Assembly (NCBI RefSeq): GCF_900078755.1
Contig: NZ_FKIH01000006.1
DNA: 64,000 nt
Direction: 5' to 3' (one strand)
Source of the DNA: Ichthyocystis sparus
GTDB taxonomy: Bacteria > Pseudomonadota > Gammaproteobacteria > Burkholderiales > 2013Ark19i
Part shown: positions 1-9,148 of the stretch, in pieces
Layout of the letters: the number at the start of each line of letters is the position of its first letter
Numbering within the stretch: position 1 is the first letter of the stretch
Made by a program: the position numbers and the translations under genes
Notes under the pieces: generated by a model
Database searches by the model: none
The model's input: the letters and a program-made list of their open reading frames with translations, nothing else
Told to the model about the DNA's origin: nothing

Positions 1-1488
1 GTATTGGTGGAGGTCAGGGTATTGCCATGGTTGTTGAGGCGTGAATCCTGCAACCGACCACATGCGAGGGGATCGTCTCTGATTACATTCAACTGGGTTG
101 TTTTCACAGTACTTGTCCAGTGCGCTGTCTATATTTTTAGCTTCCGGCCATACTCCCTGAAAAACAGCTGCAGATGATGCTAGTACAAGTGATATAACTA
201 CGCTTTTTGGTATTTTTACTGCCCTGCTGCTGTATATTGATCTGCTTAATTGCTCATGGTTTGCATAGGCCCAACCGGAAATCATAAAGAACCACGTCTG
301 CCCTACCGGATATATCGTTACTCCAGAAACCATAGAATACATAAGGGCTGCTAAGAGAGCAGCAACTGTGCTTATGTGTCTAATCGAGAGTACGGGCTCT
401 GCTGTGCTTTTTCTTAATTCTGCAGATATGGCCAGGAATACCATCCATATTATTAATACGGCTGCAGGTATTCCTAACTCTGTTGCTATTTGTAACACTA
501 TGTTATGAGGATGACCGTTTATTCCATATTCCCTTTTGCTCAGACCCATTGGTCCTACCCCAAGCCAAGGATGTTGCTTCATAATTTTAAGGCAAATTGC
601 CCATAACTCTAATCTCTCTTCTTTTTGTCCTATCCTCCAAAACGTTTCATAGTTTGTAATATATTTATGGTGATACAATTTGGGAAGAAATTGAGTTAGC
701 AAAATGTAAAATATAATGCCCCAGAATAGTATTATTAAGCTGGTTTTAACCCACTGAACTGATTTTTGACGATAGACAATATGGGTGATAAAAATAACTG
801 AAACCCAGCTTATGAAGGCACCTCTTCCGTGTGTCATAAGAAGTATAGATAGGTACATACTGCTGATTATTATCAATATTTTTTTTACAGAACTTTTATA
901 AAATGAGCAGATAATTAAAGGGAAAAAGCATAGAGTAATAATCTGAACGGCGTTAAAAAAACGAGGATTAGAATACCCGTATGCGATATCAAATGTAGTT
1001 AATATGCCATCATTACCACTTTGCGTTATCCAGCTAAAATACTCCACCATGGCATTTTTTATTGCCAAAGATGCGCTTATTACAATAATGGAAGAAATCC
1101 ATATCATGGAATCACGATTGTGTAGAGGAAAGAAATAATATGCCCCGTTAGATATAATCAGGAAACAGCTTGATATCAAGCCAATTTCTAGAAAAGCAGA
1201 TCTTGGGTATGAAGAAGATAATGCAGATGCTATAGATAGGATAACAACCACAATAATAGGAACAACAATTCTTTTAGGGATATAGGTGCTTTTTGTTGCA
1301 TGCTTGAAGATTATGAATGGCAAAAAACTAGCCATTACTATTAGCTCCCCTAGCCTTTGCGCATCTATAGAATACCTACTACGAAACAGATACTTTAGAA
1401 ACGGCGCTGCAACGAGGAATAATGAGAGAAACGCTATTGGTATCAGCCGAGTAACATATAAAACTAACAGGAATGCCCGTGCGATCAT
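1..1488 (-). CDS. O-antigen ligase/polymerase-like membrane protein, 3' end cut by left window edge
   Basis: An open frame of 496 codons runs from an ATG at 1488 to the left edge without a stop, so the C-terminus is missing. The protein is a polytopic membrane protein with many hydrophobic segments. Near residue 325 it has the block GINGHPHNIVLQIATELGI, the His-Asn signature of the Wzy_C / WaaL O-antigen ligase superfamily, followed by further membrane segments. Members of that family transfer or polymerise undecaprenyl-linked glycans on the periplasmic side of the inner membrane. The start is the first ATG after an in-frame stop (TAA at about 1516-1518). The gene lies 38 bases downstream of rsmA on the same strand and could be the last gene of that operon. 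Anaplasmataceae are known to lack LPS, so the acceptor cannot be named; the superfamily call is firm, ligase versus polymerase is not. Confidence 0.8.
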   Translation of the reverse strand, partial: MIARAFLLVLYVTRLIPIAFLSLFLVAAPFLKYLFRSRYSIDAQRLGELIVMASFLPFIIFKHATKSTYIPKRIVVPIIVVVILSIASALSSSYPRSAFLEIGLISSCFLIISNGAYYFFPLHNRDSMIWISSIIVISASLAIKNAMVEYFSWITQSGNDGILTTFDIAYGYSNPRFFNAVQIITLCFFPLIICSFYKSSVKKILIIISSMYLSILLMTHGRGAFISWVSVIFITHIVYRQKSVQWVKTSLIILFWGIIFYILLTQFLPKLYHHKYITNYETFWRIGQKEERLELWAICLKIMKQHPWLGVGPMGLSKREYGINGHPHNIVLQIATELGIPAAVLIIWMVFLAISAELRKSTAEPVLSIRHISTVAALLAALMYSMVSGVTIYPVGQTWFFMISGWAYANHEQLSRSIYSSRAVKIPKSVVISLVLASSAAVFQGVWPEAKNIDSALDKYCENNPVECNQRRSPRMWSVAGFTPQQPWQYPDLHQY

Positions 1489-1526
1489 TCGCGATCCGCA
1501 GTAAAAATAAAAATATTATGACATAT

Positions 1527-2291
1527 TTAACAATTTTTACCAATTTTGGAAAAAAATACAGCCATAGTTTCATATTCTTCCCTACTCATTTCTTGTGCTC
1601 TTTTTGTGCTATCAATTCCCATTTTTTCAAAGTTAAGCTCTGAAAAAAATGAAGATAAACTATTACGTATCATTTTTCTGCGTTGTGAAAAAGCAGATTT
1701 GATTATGGAATAACAAAGATTGCTAATTGGCCTAGGATTGGATTTAGTTTTTAACCTTATAAAACTTGACACAACAGACGGTGAAGGTCTAAAACACCCA
1801 GGTTCTATATCAAATATGTGTTCAACATCAAAGTATGCTTGCACGAAAATTGAAATTCTGGAAAATTCTACATCCCCTGGGTTGCTAAGTATCCTCTTTG
1901 CCACCTCCCTTTGTAGCATTATGTGTATATCAATAAAGTTACTATGATGGTTACAGAATAACTCTAATAGCTTTGAAGAAATATAATAAGGTAGGTTTCC
2001 TACAATTCGTTTTTTGCCAGATAAGCATGACCAGTCTAAATGGAGTATGTTTTGGTTAAGAATGACTAGGTTATTATGCCTCTTTTTAAGCGATTGTACG
2101 CATTCTCGATCAATCTCAACTGCTATTACATTATTCGAGATGTCTACAAGATAATCTGTTAATGCACCGTAACCAGGACCTATTTCTAGAAATGGGTCAT
2201 GACATGATGGATTGATGGCAGATATTATACTTTTTATTACATTGGAGTCACATAGAAAATTTTGTCCCCACTTTTTCTTAGCTCTTGGCAT
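1527..2291 (-). CDS. rsmA: 16S rRNA (adenine1518/1519-N6) dimethyltransferase RsmA (KsgA)
   Basis: A 254-residue SAM-dependent methyltransferase. It dimethylates the two adjacent adenines in the 3'-terminal hairpin of 16S rRNA, a late step of 30S subunit maturation in the cytoplasm. Visible landmarks are the N-terminal KKWGQNFL block, the SAM-binding motif I LEIGPGYG (residues 35-42), the acidic VEIDRE after the second strand, and the catalytic NLPYY at 99-103. A short helical C-terminal domain follows. Length is normal for the family, which is usually about 260-280 residues and shorter in reduced genomes. The ATG at 2291 overlaps the 3' end of pdxA by 14 bases, so the two genes are probably translationally coupled. 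Nothing is missing. Confidence 0.96.
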   Translation of the reverse strand: MPRAKKKWGQNFLCDSNVIKSIISAINPSCHDPFLEIGPGYGALTDYLVDISNNVIAVEIDRECVQSLKKRHNNLVILNQNILHLDWSCLSGKKRIVGNLPYYISSKLLELFCNHHSNFIDIHIMLQREVAKRILSNPGDVEFSRISIFVQAYFDVEHIFDIEPGCFRPSPSVVSSFIRLKTKSNPRPISNLCYSIIKSAFSQRRKMIRNSLSSFFSELNFEKMGIDSTKRAQEMSREEYETMAVFFSKIGKNC

Positions 2292-3282
2292 GGGTTCTCT
2301 TAGTTATACAAAACTGTATGGCACGTTTAACTGCACTTTCTAGAGAGGAAGATGAGATATTACCATTACCAGCTTTATCTAATGCTATTCCATGATCCAC
2401 AGATGTGCGAATTATAGGCAGTCCGAATGTGACGTTTGTACCAGAGAATGTGTTAGCTAATTTGAAAGGAGCTAAGCCTTGATCATGGTAGCTAGCCAGT
2501 ATCACATCAAACTGATTGCGCTGCTCAGCACAAAATGCAGTGTCTGCCGATATAGGTCCCAGACAAGAAATTCCATGCTTTTGGGCTATCAATATCGCAG
2601 GGGAAATTATTTCTATTTCTTCTCGTCCTATATGACCATTCTCACCAGCATGTGGATTTAGCCCACAAACACCGATTTTAGGGTTTTTACCCAAATATAG
2701 GTAGAAATCATGGTCTATGACAGACAAAGTACTTACTATTCCTGCAGTAGATAGCGAGCGGCTTACATCTTTCAACGGAATATGTACGGTCGTTAAAGCT
2801 ACACACCAGCTATGTTCCCCAAACATAACCATGACCACATGGGGTGCTTTGCACTTTTTTTGCAAATAGGTAGTGTGGTCAGTAAATGGTAATCCCGCAG
2901 CTATTAGATTGGATTTACTTACAGGATTAGTTACCATGGCGTCAAACTCTCCTTGTTGACAACCATTTAGTGCAAGGTCTATACCATCTAGTGTTATCGA
3001 TGCGTTTTTAGGGTTTAGCATCCCAGGTACTGGATGTTCCGGATATGTTATTGATATAAGCTCCATTATTCCTTCCGGATTTTTTTTAGGATCATACGGA
3101 ACTAGGTATAACTTCTTGCGCAGTAACTTAGCTCTGCTCTCAAGGACTATAGGATCAGCAATTACAATAAATCTAGTTCCTCTTGGGCAGGGATTTTGAG
3201 ATAGAAGCACACAAAGGTCAGGTCCTATTCCAGCTGGTTCCCCAGCAGTTATGACAATTTTGTTTGTTATCGTCTCAGACAT
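2278..3282 (-). CDS. pdxA: 4-hydroxythreonine-4-phosphate dehydrogenase PdxA
   Basis: An NAD-dependent, metal-dependent dehydrogenase of pyridoxal 5'-phosphate synthesis. It oxidises 4-phosphohydroxy-L-threonine, and the product is condensed by PdxJ. The sequence shows GEPAGIGPD (14-22), NPVSK (119-123), DHTTYL (135-140), GLNPHAGE (207-214), GPISADTAF (242-250) and ASYHDQGLAPFK (263-274). His167, His211 and His266 sit where the three metal-binding histidines of the family are expected. The length of 334 residues is typical. The ATG at 3282 is chosen; a GTG directly before it (3285) is an equal alternative. The 5' end overlaps the surA stop and the 3' end overlaps rsmA, so the three genes form one operon. 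Presence of pdxA fits the B6-synthesising Anaplasmataceae better than Rickettsia, which lacks the pathway. Confidence 0.96.
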   Translation of the reverse strand: MSETITNKIVITAGEPAGIGPDLCVLLSQNPCPRGTRFIVIADPIVLESRAKLLRKKLYLVPYDPKKNPEGIMELISITYPEHPVPGMLNPKNASITLDGIDLALNGCQQGEFDAMVTNPVSKSNLIAAGLPFTDHTTYLQKKCKAPHVVMVMFGEHSWCVALTTVHIPLKDVSRSLSTAGIVSTLSVIDHDFYLYLGKNPKIGVCGLNPHAGENGHIGREEIEIISPAILIAQKHGISCLGPISADTAFCAEQRNQFDVILASYHDQGLAPFKLANTFSGTNVTFGLPIIRTSVDHGIALDKAGNGNISSSSLESAVKRAIQFCITKRTHAKS

Positions 3283-4564
3283 CACTGTCTATAACCTTGA
3301 TATAGCTTTTCATGCGACGCGATGTTAGCCAATTGGCAAACCTTTGCTCACCCTGTTTATCCATAATCATCTGTGTTGCTATAGATTGCTGCTGCGTAAT
3401 TGGTAAACTTTGCTTTCTGCTGCCTAGTACTTTTATCAGGTAATAATTATCTTCATCAGCTACAACCTGGCTAATGCCGTTGCTTCCAAGACTACGAACA
3501 GCATTCGCTATTGTTGTTGGTAACTCACTAACATTTACCCACCGTTCATCAAAGATATTGTATTCTTGCTCCGAAGTCTCTTTCAAAGCATCAGAAAATG
3601 AAATTTTTCCAGACAGTACTTTTTCACGAATATCTTCCAATTTGGCTTTGGCATCTCCACTAGATGACCTGCTTAACTCTATAACCTGCAGCTTCTTTTG
3701 CGTCTGATCAGCAAATGGAGACTCTACCTCGCGCCTATTTTTGATCAGTATGATTTCTACTCCCAACGGTGTTTCTATCGGGGGTGCTACGTCACCTACA
3801 TTAACACCCAGCAAAATTTTCTGAAGCTCCAAAGGTAGGGTGCTTACGTAGCGCCAGCCCATATACCCATGTCTGGAGACATCCGGTGCTTTAGAGAACT
3901 GAATAACCAAACTGTCAAATGTGTGCCCAGAATGAAAGAGTCCAATTACATTCTGCGTTGCTTTTTCTTTGTCCGTAGAAATTGGAATAAGTATGTGCTG
4001 TATTTCCAGCTGTAGCTCTTTTTCATGCCTGTGTTGGGAGATAAAGTTTGTAATTTGATCAGGAGTTATACGGACAATGTCTCGAAGTACTTTCTGCTTT
4101 AGCTTCGATAGGAGCAATTGTCTTTTTATTTCTTGCTTAAACTCTGAGCCAGGTGCTCCACTGGCAATCCACTTATCTAATAACTCCCTAGGAGATATTT
4201 TTCTATTTTTTGCTACCTCGTTTATAGCAGCTTCCACTTCTTCTTCAGTAGCCGTTAATCCAAGCTCATGGGCATAGTTAAGTTCAATTTGCTCATCAAT
4301 CATGATTTCCAATGTGCGCCTACGTATCTCCTCCTCAGATAAGCCTTTTGGTAGGTTGTTAGGGAGCATTTGTCTAATTTGTAACATTCGCCATTTTAGC
4401 TCTTGGGAAGTTATTGGATCCTTGTCAACAATAGCTACTATGTGCCCTTCGCCAACGAGTTTTCCTGATTCAACAAATGAAGCAGCTAAGGACTGTGTTA
4501 TGGTAAAAGAGGCCGTAGTAATTACAAAGAATATGTATAATATAATACTTCGGTATTTCAACAT
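3275..4564 (-). CDS. surA: SurA-like periplasmic chaperone / peptidyl-prolyl isomerase
   Basis: A secreted folding factor for outer-membrane proteins. From the ATG at 4564 (429 residues) it opens with a classical signal peptide: basic MLKYR, a hydrophobic stretch to about residue 22, and a likely cleavage after SLAA near residue 28. Then come the SurA N-terminal chaperone region (about 30-165), with a SQELKWRM helix and a DEQIELNYA helix, and one parvulin-type PPIC rotamase domain (about 185-275, containing IQHILIP, the GYMGWRYVSTLP block and PPIETPLGVEIILI). A C-terminal helical tail ends the protein. The longer frame from GTG 4621 or ATG 4582 is open, but it would bury the signal peptide behind a hydrophobic leader, so the inner ATG is preferred. 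It is first in the surA-pdxA-rsmA operon. The second PPIC domain of enteric SurA is not evident. Confidence 0.88.
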   Translation of the reverse strand: MLKYRSIILYIFFVITTASFTITQSLAASFVESGKLVGEGHIVAIVDKDPITSQELKWRMLQIRQMLPNNLPKGLSEEEIRRRTLEIMIDEQIELNYAHELGLTATEEEVEAAINEVAKNRKISPRELLDKWIASGAPGSEFKQEIKRQLLLSKLKQKVLRDIVRITPDQITNFISQHRHEKELQLEIQHILIPISTDKEKATQNVIGLFHSGHTFDSLVIQFSKAPDVSRHGYMGWRYVSTLPLELQKILLGVNVGDVAPPIETPLGVEIILIKNRREVESPFADQTQKKLQVIELSRSSSGDAKAKLEDIREKVLSGKISFSDALKETSEQEYNIFDERWVNVSELPTTIANAVRSLGSNGISQVVADEDNYYLIKVLGSRKQSLPITQQQSIATQMIMDKQGEQRFANWLTSRRMKSYIKVIDSDV

Positions 4565-4621
4565 TTTATCTTGAAGCTCCATAAGAAATAGCCAGCCTAT
4601 TATACGATGGAAAAGATCCAC

Positions 4622-4703
4622 TGGTGATAGTTTTTAGCTTACAATGTTGAATAGTAGCGATAGTATAGTTTATTAACACGGCCTAACATAATATTTATCT
4701 TCT
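4622..4703. promoter_or_regulatory. Divergent promoter region between surA and the AmgK-like gene
   Basis: This AT-rich gap separates the minus-strand surA operon from the plus-strand sugar kinase operon and must hold, or lie next to, the promoters for both. I see no convincing -35/-10 pair and no strong Shine-Dalgarno before the ATG at 4704. The assignment rests on position only. Confidence 0.4.
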
Positions 4704-5723
4704 ATGTATCTGATTGATATCGAAAATGACGAGCGGGCTCAGGAGGCTTACCTTTGGGCAATGGGGGTCGATGCCTCTATTTGTTCAGTTGAATATTCCT
4801 ACGCTGATGCTAGTTTTCGCAGATATTTTCGCCTATCTACCTCAGATGGAAGGTCCTACATAGTAATGGATGCTCCCCCAGAAAGGGAGAAAGTAGTAGA
4901 GTTTTTGAATGTTGCCAAGCTTCTCGATAACAGAGAAGTACGTGTTCCTTTGGTTTACGAGAGCAGTATATCACGTGGATTTATATTGCTTGAGGATCTT
5001 GGGTGCCAAAGCTTCTATGATGTAGTGTCACATTCATGTACTAAAGAAAAGCGCCTATTACTTTATAGGCAAGCTCTCCATATTCTTCGGAAGTTTAGCG
5101 GTATTGCATGTGATAATGTGTTGCCAGTATATAACCAAGATTTGCTTAAAAAAGAGCTGCTACTTTTTGTTGAATGGTACTTGCCCTATATATCTTATGA
5201 TGAATCAGTTGTTTGGAATGATTTATTCGAATCAGTGATCAAGGATGTTGCTTCTCATCACAATGTTTTTGTCCATAGGGACTTTCATAGCAAGAATATG
5301 ATAATTAACAATCAAGATATAGCTGTAATTGATTTTCAGGATGCTGTAGTAGGATCAACATATTACGATCTGGTTTCTCTTCTTCGTGATGTCTATGTCT
5401 TAGTTTCTAAAGATGATGAATTTTATCTTTTGAGGCAATATTATCTTTTATTGTCCTATAAGCATGAAAGCTTCGAGCTATTTTATCGTCAGTATGTCTT
5501 TATGGGGCTCCAAAGACACTTAAAAATACTGGGAATTTTTGTGCGATTGTTCAAACGAGATGGTAAGTCACATTACTTGCCATATTTGTCACGAGTTCTA
5601 TGGCGCGTTTCCGCCGCTGTTAGCGATCTTTTTGGCCCTAACAGTAAGTATAAAGATGCATTATCTTATTGTTTTGATAGGCAGACACAAAAACTTCGTT
5701 CCGATGGAGTTAATAGTGTGTAG
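4704..5723 (+). CDS. amgK: APH-family sugar kinase, AmgK-like (N-acetylmuramate/N-acetylglucosamine kinase)
   Basis: A 339-residue kinase of the aminoglycoside phosphotransferase fold. It has a small N-lobe with the YIVMDAPPE strand, a hinge at FILLEDLG (93-100), the catalytic loop VHRDFHSKN (190-198) with its Asp and Asn, and the metal-binding IDFQDA (209-214). Within the family, the adjacent nucleotidyltransferase and the motif style (MDAPPE, LLEDLG, VHRDFHxxN, DFQDA) point to AmgK. That enzyme phosphorylates the anomeric position of MurNAc and GlcNAc and feeds MurU in the fosfomycin-bypass recycling route known from Pseudomonas. The ATG at 4704 lacks a strong ribosome-binding site. The 3' end overlaps the next gene by 20 bases, showing co-translation. 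Drug resistance is not implied. The substrate is inferred from family and context. Confidence 0.8.
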   Translation: MYLIDIENDERAQEAYLWAMGVDASICSVEYSYADASFRRYFRLSTSDGRSYIVMDAPPEREKVVEFLNVAKLLDNREVRVPLVYESSISRGFILLEDLGCQSFYDVVSHSCTKEKRLLLYRQALHILRKFSGIACDNVLPVYNQDLLKKELLLFVEWYLPYISYDESVVWNDLFESVIKDVASHHNVFVHRDFHSKNMIINNQDIAVIDFQDAVVGSTYYDLVSLLRDVYVLVSKDDEFYLLRQYYLLLSYKHESFELFYRQYVFMGLQRHLKILGIFVRLFKRDGKSHYLPYLSRVLWRVSAAVSDLFGPNSKYKDALSYCFDRQTQKLRSDGVNSV

Positions 5724-6402
5724 ACAAGCTATGATATTAGCTGCTGGTCGTGGTTCCCGCTTACGCCCATTAACAGATAAAATTCCTAAATCACTTATTT
5801 CTATAAAAGGAAAACCACTTGTAGTGTACCATATTGAACGGTTGGTTAGAATGAAAGTAGATTCAATTGTCATAAATACAGGATGGTTAGGAGAGATGCT
5901 GGAATCATATCTTGGTGACGGCAGTAAGTGGGGAGTAAGCATATCCTATTCTAGGGAGATTACTGATACCGGTAGTATTTTGGGAACAGCTTCTGGAATA
6001 CGATATGCTGTTGATAAAAAATTACTGACTGAGGATATTTTTTTTGTTATCAATGCAGATGTTTGGACAGATTTTTGTTCTTGGGATAATTTTTTATTAG
6101 CTAATAATGTTCAATATGTAGCGCATTTATTTTTGATAAAAGTAATAAACAACAATAGTGATTTTTCATTGTCTTCTTCTGGGGTGGTTTTTTTGCAAGA
6201 AAATAATATATACACCTTTTGTGGTATGGGATTTTATCGTAAACATATCTTTCAAGATGATGAAACATCAGCTGCTCAGCTAGGAGATATGATAAAACAT
6301 TATGTTCAAGATAATAAAGTTAGTGGTTCTGTTTATCCAGGAATTTGGCAAGATATGGGCACCATTGATAGAATACTAACAGTAGATCCATATTTTTTAT
6401 GA
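5704..6402 (+). CDS. murU: Sugar-1-phosphate nucleotidylyltransferase, MurU-like
   Basis: A 232-residue Rossmann-fold NTP transferase. The nucleotide-binding signature AAGRGSRLRPLTDKIPKSL spans residues 13-31, the metal-binding Asp lies in INADVW (116-121), and WQDMGTIDR lies near the C-terminus. With the overlapping kinase this matches the AmgK-MurU pair, in which MurU makes UDP-MurNAc from MurNAc-1-phosphate in the cytoplasm. Three starts are possible: ATG 5704 (used here), GTG 5716 and ATG 5731. All precede the MILAAG block, and 5704 or 5716 keeps the overlap with the kinase. A much longer in-frame extension (from 5539) lies inside the kinase gene and is a shadow. Glucose-1-phosphate or mannose-1-phosphate could be the substrate instead. 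No gene follows for almost 600 bases. Confidence 0.8.
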   Translation: MELIVCRQAMILAAGRGSRLRPLTDKIPKSLISIKGKPLVVYHIERLVRMKVDSIVINTGWLGEMLESYLGDGSKWGVSISYSREITDTGSILGTASGIRYAVDKKLLTEDIFFVINADVWTDFCSWDNFLLANNVQYVAHLFLIKVINNNSDFSLSSSGVVFLQENNIYTFCGMGFYRKHIFQDDETSAAQLGDMIKHYVQDNKVSGSVYPGIWQDMGTIDRILTVDPYFL

Positions 6403-6988
6403 TAGTTACAGATGAATAATCATAATGTAACTCTCGTAGAAAGATGATTACCTAAATTCGTTAGGTAGTGACAGTACCACTATTTCAAATTCTTATATAG
6501 TGTATAATGAGGGCATGTTATTAGTTATTTGTGATAATAAGTTAAGTGTGAATAATATTGATTATGCATGATTGTTCTTAGATACAATGTGTTTTGCTAT
6601 TAGGCTAGACGATATGATGTAGAACTTGAGGTTGCTATACCGTTTAGAGTTATTATTAGTAGTGTAAGTAACTAGTGTAGATAAAAATTACTATTACTAA
6701 ATTAATCACTGCGCCTTTGTGTTGGCAATTCCTTTGTTTAGATAATTTAAATACAAATTCTGTTATGCAGTACAATAGATTCATTGCTTACATCTTCTTT
6801 TTTTCTATCCAAGAATATGTTATGTGTAATTAGCGTCAGTATATTTAATGCATATATTTTGTGAATACATCAATTTATTTGTTGGTACAATCGTTTTGTC
6901 CAGTTAGCTTAAGATTGCTTCATAGCTGTTGCTTGCTCATGTATTTTAGTAAGTAACGTAAGTGACAATTATTTAGGATGTGTATGTA
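6403..6988. other. Non-coding spacer between the core segment and the effector array
   Basis: No ORF with coding character is present on either strand, and I see no tRNA. The only structured element is the short hairpin at 6451-6465 about 50 bases after the murU-like stop. The last bases hold the AGGA at 6975-6978 that serves E1. The sequence becomes visibly AT-richer here than in the core genes. Confidence 0.6.
6451..6465. terminator. Short hairpin CCTAA-ATTCG-TTAGG after the murU-like gene
   Basis: A perfect 5-bp stem with a 5-base loop, immediately followed by TAGTG. A very similar hairpin plus TAGTG recurs at 9255-9269 after E1. It has no U-tract, so a rho-independent terminator is only a possibility. 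Confidence 0.3.
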
Positions 6989-9148
6989 ATGGCCCATTGT
7001 TCTGGCTATCCAATAAGGCTTTGCGCCTTTTCAGATGAAGTATTAACACATAGCGATAAAAGTGATCCTTATGTATCTCTTAAGAACGTTAGTGATATTG
7101 TTAACTTAAATAGTGTGGCCCAATTTTATGGAGAAACCGCATTATGCACTCACTTATCTTCTTTATATATTGTCAAGAGTATTGATTATCAAAATGAAGG
7201 AAAAAAATTACAAGTTCATGAGTTGTTCGGCACAAAAGAATCTCTAGAGAAAGAAGCCCCCGCAAATATTTGTGGAACGTACGATCACATAAGAGATATG
7301 GCTTGTAATAAGTATATTATTGCTTGTGAAGGTTTTGGTAAATTTTTATGCGAGATTGCTTTAGATACCCTTGTTGGTGAACGTAGGTTGTTCTTGTTAG
7401 GGAGTGGTAGTCATGCAATGGCGTTTAATGTTTATCACAAAACAAAAGTTGATCGTGGTGGTTGCGCGAAGGACGTATACGTAGTTAAACTTTTTGATCC
7501 CAACCGAACAAATGTAGTCGCGCGTAGCGAGGTTTTTTCTCCAAGTGATTTCTTAAATGCAAAAAAATTTTCCCTACGAAGATTTATTTTGGAGACTGCG
7601 TATCAAAATTATTTCGAGAGCTCACCAGAAGGACCTATGGAGAGAGAGTGTATCATACACGAATATAGTGATTATAAAACAGTCAATAAGGGATTTTCAA
7701 AACTTGAAACTTTGTCTCAAGTTGGTGTTTCGGGGTGTTTGATATACCACTTGATGAATGATGGTGATAGTGGTTCAGATATTATATCTTTATCAGGAAG
7801 ATTATCTTCACTTCCAGTGGGTAAAATAGGTAAAAGTATTCTTTATGGGATGAACAGTTGTTGCGTAACAGCTTTGCATATTGCATTATTGCGGGGAAAG
7901 AGCGATTCCATAAATGCCTATGGTCAGTTGCTATCAAGTCTTGCAGTTAACGAGTTAGTAGATTTGTTACCTGATATTCTTATGGCTAGGGATAATAGGG
8001 GTATCCCAGGATTATTTATGGCTTTGCAGAATGGGTGTACTGAGTCTGTTAGGGCTTTTATAGATCTGCTAGACATACTTAAATTGATAAAATCGCAGAT
8101 GTCTTGTTATAAATTTGCTACTGTAATTTCTGATTTATTGATGGCTTATGTTCCTAATGTATCATCTGGATTATTTATGGCTCTACAAAATAATAACTAC
8201 GGTGCTATTTGTGCTTTTGGTGGTTTGTTAGATAAGCTTTTAGTTTTGTGTGCTGACGTAAGTGGTAATGATCTTGCAGTGATAATTTTTGATCTACTAA
8301 TGGCTAAGAGTGATGCAGGGACTCCAGGATTGTATATGGCTTTGCAGAATGGCAAGTCTGACTCTATTAGCGCTTTTGGATTGCTATTAAATAGGCTTAT
8401 ATCCATTAAGTGTAATATGCATAGCAGTAGGCTGATTGCTATGCTTTTTAATTTGCTAATGGCAGTGAGCCCTAATGGACAACCAGGATTATTTGCGGCT
8501 ATGCAGGCAGGACACTCTAATGCAGTTACTGCTTTTGGTTGTTTATTTAGCAGCTTGTTAGATGAGTTGTTGCTTTTGATTGATGGTACGTTTGGAAATG
8601 ATATTATCATAATAATTTTTGATTTACTAAAGAGTCCTAGTACAGAAGGGACGTCTGCCCTTTTTATGGCCCTTCATGAGGGACACGAAGATGCAATATC
8701 TGCTTTTGCTGGTTTAGTAGATACACTTTTTTCTATTAGAGGTAGAGTGCCAAATGAGACCTTTACAGATATGTTATATGATCTTATTGTAGCAAGCGCT
8801 CCTGGAGGTGTTGCATCGGGTTTGTTAGTTGCTCTAGAGAATAACTGCAAGGATGCTATTTTAGCCTATGGATCCTTGTTAAGGAGAGTTGATGAGTCCA
8901 GATTGCCGGATTTATTAATAGCTACCAATGACTCTGGTATTCCAGGGGTATTGATGGCAAATGAAGATACTGTTGGATTTTATTTGTCTGTATTGTTGAG
9001 TATGCCGCCTACTGTGGCTTCTGTAGTATATTCAAAATTAAGTACAGTAATGCGTGAACATGCTAGCACCAATGTTAGTAAATTTGAATGCTATAGGGAT
9101 TTTCTTTGTAAGCTGGAGGAACATGCTAACATGCATAGTATTACTTGA
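6989..9148 (+). CDS. E1: ShET2/EspL-like cysteine protease effector with ankyrin-like repeats
   Basis: First member of the array (719 residues). The start is ATG 6989 with AGGA at 6975-6978, which aligns MAHCSG with the MACSG start of later copies; a GTG nine bases upstream (6980) is also in frame. The protease part (1-215) keeps the predicted triad Cys53 (LCTHLSSLY), His142 (SHAMAF) and Asp170 (KLFDPNRTN). About eight repeats follow from residue ~290, for example IPGLFMALQNGC and TPGLYMALQNG; these use the LQNG wording seen in E. coli EspL. No signal peptide or membrane segment is seen, as expected for a protein delivered to a host cell. With E2 it forms the most diverged subgroup, separated from its neighbours by the longest spacers (1.2-1.3 kb). 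Function is inferred from the family. Confidence 0.85.
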   Translation: MAHCSGYPIRLCAFSDEVLTHSDKSDPYVSLKNVSDIVNLNSVAQFYGETALCTHLSSLYIVKSIDYQNEGKKLQVHELFGTKESLEKEAPANICGTYDHIRDMACNKYIIACEGFGKFLCEIALDTLVGERRLFLLGSGSHAMAFNVYHKTKVDRGGCAKDVYVVKLFDPNRTNVVARSEVFSPSDFLNAKKFSLRRFILETAYQNYFESSPEGPMERECIIHEYSDYKTVNKGFSKLETLSQVGVSGCLIYHLMNDGDSGSDIISLSGRLSSLPVGKIGKSILYGMNSCCVTALHIALLRGKSDSINAYGQLLSSLAVNELVDLLPDILMARDNRGIPGLFMALQNGCTESVRAFIDLLDILKLIKSQMSCYKFATVISDLLMAYVPNVSSGLFMALQNNNYGAICAFGGLLDKLLVLCADVSGNDLAVIIFDLLMAKSDAGTPGLYMALQNGKSDSISAFGLLLNRLISIKCNMHSSRLIAMLFNLLMAVSPNGQPGLFAAMQAGHSNAVTAFGCLFSSLLDELLLLIDGTFGNDIIIIIFDLLKSPSTEGTSALFMALHEGHEDAISAFAGLVDTLFSIRGRVPNETFTDMLYDLIVASAPGGVASGLLVALENNCKDAILAYGSLLRRVDESRLPDLLIATNDSGIPGVLMANEDTVGFYLSVLLSMPPTVASVVYSKLSTVMREHASTNVSKFECYRDFLCKLEEHANMHSIT

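Noticed and set aside
5539..5703. N-terminal extension of the MurU-like protein to 5539
   Set aside because: This part lies wholly inside the AmgK-like gene in another frame. The nucleotidyltransferase family starts just before MILAAGRG, so ATG 5704 (or GTG 5716) is the sensible start.
4704..5723. Aminoglycoside resistance gene
   Set aside because: Only the kinase fold is shared. The motif wording and the overlapping nucleotidyltransferase point to sugar salvage.
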